From: Saccoglossus kowalevskii
Lineage: Eukaryota > Hemichordata > Enteropneusta > Harrimaniidae
Assembly: GCF_000003605.2 (NCBI RefSeq)
Contig: NW_003105123.1
Span: 34,224-73,469 of the forward strand
Reading direction: 5' to 3'
Length of the DNA stretch: 39,246 bases
The position numbers and the translations under genes were made by a program. Below the pieces are notes generated by a model. That model made no database searches, was not told where the DNA came from, and saw only the letters and a program-made list of their open reading frames with translations. Positions 35,096-39,246 of the stretch are shown piece after piece. Each line of letters starts with the position of its first letter. The first letter of the stretch is position 1.

Positions 35096-36570
35096 CGTTC
35101 CTTATTCACCTCAATCGTAGACGTATTTTTCGTTATTCATTCACCTCAGTCGTGGACGTATTCCTAGTTATTTATTCACCTCAATCGTGAACGTAATGCT
35201 AGTTAATTATTCACCTCAGTCGTGGATGTATTACTAGTTATTCACCTCAATCGTGGACGTATTTCTAGTTATTTATTCGCCTCAATCGTGGACGTATTTT
35301 TCGTTATTTATTCAAATCAGTCTTGGACGTATTTCTAGTTATTTATTCACCTCAATCGTAAACGTATTGCTAGTTATTTATTCACCTCAATCGTAAACGT
35401 ATTGCTAGTTATTTATTCACCTCAGTCGTGGACATATTTTTAGTTATTCACCTCAACCGTGGACGTATTTCTAGTTATTCATTCACCTCAGTCGTGGACG
35501 TATTTCTAGTTATTTATTCACCTCAATCGTGGACGCATTTCTAGTTATTTATTCATCTCAATCGTGGACGTATTTCTAGTTATTTATTCACCTCAATCGT
35601 GGACGTATTTCTAGTTATTTGCCTCAATCGTGGACGTATTTCTAGTTCTAGTTATTTATTCATCTCAATCGTGAACGTATTTCTAGTTATTTATTCACCT
35701 AAATCGTGAACGTATTGCTAGTTATTTACTCACCTCAGTCGTGGACGTATTTCTAGTTATTCACCTCAATCGTGGACGTATTTCTAGTTATTCATCTCAA
35801 TCGTGGACGTATTTTTCGTTATTTATTCACCTCAGTCGTGGACGTATTTCTAGTTATTTATTCACCTAAATCGTGAACGTATTGCTAGTTATTTACTCAC
35901 CTCAGTCGTGGACGTATTTCTAGTTATTCACCTCAATCGTGGACGTATTTCTAGTTATTCGCCTCAATCGTGGACGTATTTTTCGTTATTTATTCACCTC
36001 AGTCGTGGACGTATTTTAAGTTATTTATTCACCTAAATCGTGAACGTATTGCTAGTTATTTATTCACCTCAGTCGTGGACGTATTTCTAGTTATTCACCT
36101 CAATCGTGGACGTATTTCTAGTTATTTATTCACCTCAATCGTAAACGTATTGCTAGTTATTTATTCACCTCAATCGTGAACGTATTTCTAGTTATTTATT
36201 CACCTTAATCGTAAACGTATTGCTAGTTATTTATTCACCTCAATCGTGAACGTATTTCTAGTTATTTATTCACCTCAATCGTGGACGTATTTCTAGTTAT
36301 TTATTCACCTCAATCGTGGACGTATTTCTAGTTATTTATTCACCTCAATCGTGGACGTATTTCTAGTTATTTATTCACCTCAATCGTGGACGTATTTCTA
36401 GTTATTCGCCTCAATCGTGGACGTATTTTTCGTTATTTATTCACCTCAGTTGTGGACGTATTTCTAGTTATTTATTCACCTAAATCGTGAACGTATTTCT
36501 AGTTATTTATTCACCTCAGTCGTGGACGTATTTCTAGTTATTCACCTCAATCGTGGACGTATTTTTCGTT
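35096..36570. repeat. 31/35-bp minisatellite array with higher-order structure
   Basis: About forty copies of a 35-bp unit (GTATTTCTAGTTATTTATTC then ACCTCAATCGTGGAC). Variants include a 31-bp form lacking four bases (GTTATTCACCTC), a TTTTTCGTT form, a TTGCTAGTT form, and CAGTCG or TAAATCG forms. Variants are not random: the block beginning CCTAAATCGTGAACG recurs at 35698, 35865 and 36032, an exact 167-bp period covering five monomers. Short open frames inside the array are by-products. Confidence 0.95.
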
Positions 36571-37516
36571 ATCGTGGAGGGACTGTGTTAGTATGAACCA
36601 AACTTGTATAAGCCTCTGGTTGACGTGGCATTCGTTCGTGCATATTTGACTCCCACTCGAGTCTGTGGCCCTCGTGTCACCGAATATAGATTTAATATAA
36701 CTCAGAGAATGACTCTTGGATTAATACTAATACGTGACAAGGCAATGAGGTCAGCGTGAGGTTTTTTTAACGAGTACTTAGTTCGAAACTACATACATCT
36801 CTTTCGTATTTGAGAGGGGAGGGGCTCTAACTATTATGCATGGTTAAATATTAAATATCCCATGACAATGATGCATGAATGCTATTTGGCGCGGTCGCTC
36901 AAAGGTTAACACACGTTAGCTAACTCACATCAATATATCGCACACATTACATCACAACACAACATTCTGACTCAATGACTTCCTACACCATTTGCTATAT
37001 CAATTAGCTATGGGTCCATAGCTTTTCTTGTGTCGGTCTTTGTGATGGCATTTTAGTCAGTTCTCATACATATGATGTCCTTAAATTTGTTATTTTCAGA
37101 TATTAGGATTGTTATCGACACAGAAGAGCTATGGCCCCGCCAATAGATTTGCGTAACACAAACATGCGATGCAAATAACAGTCGATAAAAGCAGAATACT
37201 TTCTCTCATCACACCATCGAAACCATTGCCATATTGAGCGTAATGTACTGGCAATTTGGCACCAGTTTTCAGTTTGCTATGTACTTCTGTGAGAACATAC
37301 TTTTAATGACATACTCATCAGATATACGTATTACGCAAGTTCTGATGTAATCAGATACAGGCATTTTGATTTTTTTTACTACATTCGATCTACAAAGGTG
37401 GCGCTCTTCGAACATACATCATGATACACATTATACGTTGATATCATGTTTACACGTTGGATTTTTGTTCAAAGTACAGAATTGGTAAAAGGGTGTGCAC
37501 AGTGCTCTTACACAAG
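36571..37516. other. Intergenic, between satellites: nothing recognised
   Basis: No exon, RNA gene or repeat with a second copy in the window was seen. The stretch is less AT-rich than the introns. Confidence 0.4.
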
Positions 37517-38334
37517 GCCAAATATATTATGTGCATAATTATAGTGAATACTTCACTATAACAAACCTAATGTATTATGTGCATAATTATAGTGAATACG
37601 TCACTATAACAAACCTAATGTATTATGTGCATAATTATAGTGAATACGTCACTATAACAAACTAATGTATTATGTGCATAATTATAGTGAATACTTCACT
37701 ATCACAAACCTAATGTATTATGTGCATAATTATAGTGAATACTTCACTATAACAAACCTAATGTATTATGTGCATAATTATAGTGAACACTTCACTATAA
37801 CAAACTAATGTATTATGTGCATGATTATAGTGAACACTTCACTATAACAAACCTAATGTATTATGTGTTACATTATAGTGAACACTTCACTATAACAAAC
37901 CTAATGTATTATGTGCATAATTATAGTGAATACTTCACTATAACAAAACCAATGTGTTATGTGCATAATTATAGTGAACACTTCACTATAACAAACCTAA
38001 TGTGTTATGTGCATAATTATAGTGAATACTTCACTATAACAAACCTAATGTATTATGTGCATAATTATAGTGAACACTTCACTATAACAAACCTAATGTA
38101 TTATGTGCATAATTATAGTGAACACTTCACTATAACAAACCCAATGTATTATGTGCATAATTATAGTGAACACTTCACTATAACAAACCTAATGTATTAT
38201 GTACATAATTATAGTGAATACTTCACTATAACAAACCTAATGTATTATGTGCATAATTATAGTGAATACTTCACTATAACAAACCCAATGTGTTATGTGC
38301 TTCATTATAGTGAACACTTCACTATAACAAACTA
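37517..38334. repeat. 48-bp satellite, 17 copies, two palindromes per unit
   Basis: The word GTGCAT or its variant recurs at 37531, 37579, 37627, 37674, 37722, 37770, 37817 and every 48 bases on to 38297, giving 17 copies with two 1-bp deletions. Each unit holds TTATAGTGAA-TAC-TTCACTATAA, a 10-bp perfect stem with a 3-base loop, and ATTATG-TG-CATAAT, a 6-bp stem. Because 48 is divisible by three and the unit lacks stops in one frame, the last 11 copies form an open frame of 175 codons (37808-38335, unit MYYVHNYSEHFTITNL). Confidence 0.95.
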
Positions 38335-39246
38335 ATTGTATATTCATCAACGAGTTTGTTATAACGAGATTACAGTGTTATAGCATGGCGCTGATTTGTT
38401 TTGATAGGGATGACCTTTTATTATAATTACACGATGTATAAATAAATGGTATTATTTAATATTATGTTGAACATTTCATGACATATAATCAATCAAACAA
38501 CAGCTGTTGTGAACATGCAGTCTTCTATTTGCTGGTATAATTACATATTTTATGATGATGTATTATTTCTTTATGTATTTTTCAACATTACTAATAGCCA
38601 TGTTCCCATGTGGGTATAGTTTCAAATAATTGTTTTCACATATGAAGTGCTAATCGCTTTTGGTGTCACCTTGGCATCGAGGAGGTAGACCTAGTGATAA
38701 CGCCGTGCAACATGACTTGATCAATAGGTGTTTGTGTGTAACAAAGTAACACAAATCCGCCAAATTTTTACGGACTATTTTTGTTGTGTGTTAAATGTGG
38801 GGTTCGCTACAAATGGCAAATTTGCGGCATTGGAATCTTGTTGGTACCAAAGCGCCGCCATTGGGCAAAAATTACGTGACCATTAGCTTTGTGTAGGTAG
38901 ACGTGTCATACATGCATAGGTTCATGATATATTTTCTTGTCATTGGTCTAGTTGACATTCTTGTTAATATATTTGTTATATTTTAATATATTGAAATGAC
39001 CTGTTGCAGTTAGGAAAACGAACAAACAATTGTATCCTCTCTAATAATGGATCAACAAACCCCTTGTAGGTCCATATTCCAATAAAGTTTCAAACCCTAC
39101 CTTAGGAGAAATTTCCCCTATTTGTAGCGCGTATTTTTTACAGACATTTACAGAACGCCGGTCGAAGAGCCTGTCACGGTGGAAACAGCTAAAGCCGGGG
39201 AAACAGCACAAACTCAATTTTAAAGTAAACTTAAGCAACCCAATTA
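38335..39246. other. Right end: no gene recognised
   Basis: A relic at about 38590-38635 (GTTCCCATGTGGGTATAG, TTTCAAATAAT) resembles the LINE-type 3' end at 33.9 kb. The phrase ACCCTACCTTAGG near 39098 resembles the SINE body but is too short to call. No exon or RNA gene was seen. Confidence 0.35.

Noticed and set aside
37808-38335. 175-codon open frame as a repeat protein gene
   Set aside because: It is made only of the 48-bp satellite, has no splice or promoter context, and the left part of the same array is frame-broken. I list it as a satellite by-product.
39041-39130. Third SINE copy
   Set aside because: Only about 15 bases (ACCCTACCTTAGG and neighbours) resemble the SINE body, and no A or B box of proper form is present.

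Overview
This is a eukaryotic, AT-rich genomic window from an animal, most likely a marine invertebrate. The evidence is a multi-exon gene with GT-AG introns up to about 9.5 kb, tRNA-derived SINEs, LINE 3' fragments, cut-and-paste transposon remnants, several satellites and a 539-base assembly gap. Hairpin-ended elements with internally repeated cores resemble the pearl/DINE-1 type reported from bivalve molluscs and flies, so a mollusc is a reasonable guess, but the species cannot be fixed from the sequence. There is no operon, ribosome-binding-site logic or CRISPR array. Most open frames in the window are chance frames or lie inside repeats.

One protein-coding gene could be reconstructed. 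It runs on the minus strand from an ATG at 32985 to beyond the left edge. Eleven coding exons were found: 32701-32985, 24301-24470, 23557-23626, 19419-19546, 18321-18383, 8598-8828, 7328-7442, 6813-7035, 4077-4158, 3591-3684 and 3011-3111. Every junction keeps frame and every intron is GT-AG, giving 520 codons plus two bases with the C terminus outside the window. The product is charged, Ser-rich and largely low in complexity. I do not recognise its family.

From left to right, the first 3 kb hold a 46-bp tandem repeat, a 1.9-kb non-coding inverted-repeat element (137-2012), one copy of repeat family A, and a 67-bp tandem duplication that copies the splice donor of exon 11. Introns from 3 to 24 kb hold two related tRNA-derived SINEs, further A copies, two LINE 3' fragments (12.6-14.3 kb), a TIR transposon with a target-site duplication that carries a family-B element inside it (15.9-17.6 kb), a nine-copy 52-bp satellite (20.06-20.53 kb) and a long family-B element (21.2-22.5 kb). 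Intron 1 (24.5-32.7 kb) contains a GC-rich tRNA-like relic, the N gap, more A and B copies and a possible THAP-like relic. Right of the gene, 33-39 kb is intergenic and dominated by satellites: a 31/35-bp minisatellite with a 167-bp higher-order period, and a 17-copy 48-bp satellite made of two palindromes.

The most interesting signal is that families A and B, unrelated in body sequence, share one terminal plan. Each begins near ACAAGC, has just inside the 5' end a single copy of one arm of its terminal hairpin (AGCTCCGCTGTT or AGTCCCCGTTAGT), has an internally repeated core and a simple-sequence patch, and ends in a strong hairpin followed by CTAA. This suggests two lineages moved by the same Helitron/Helentron-like machinery.
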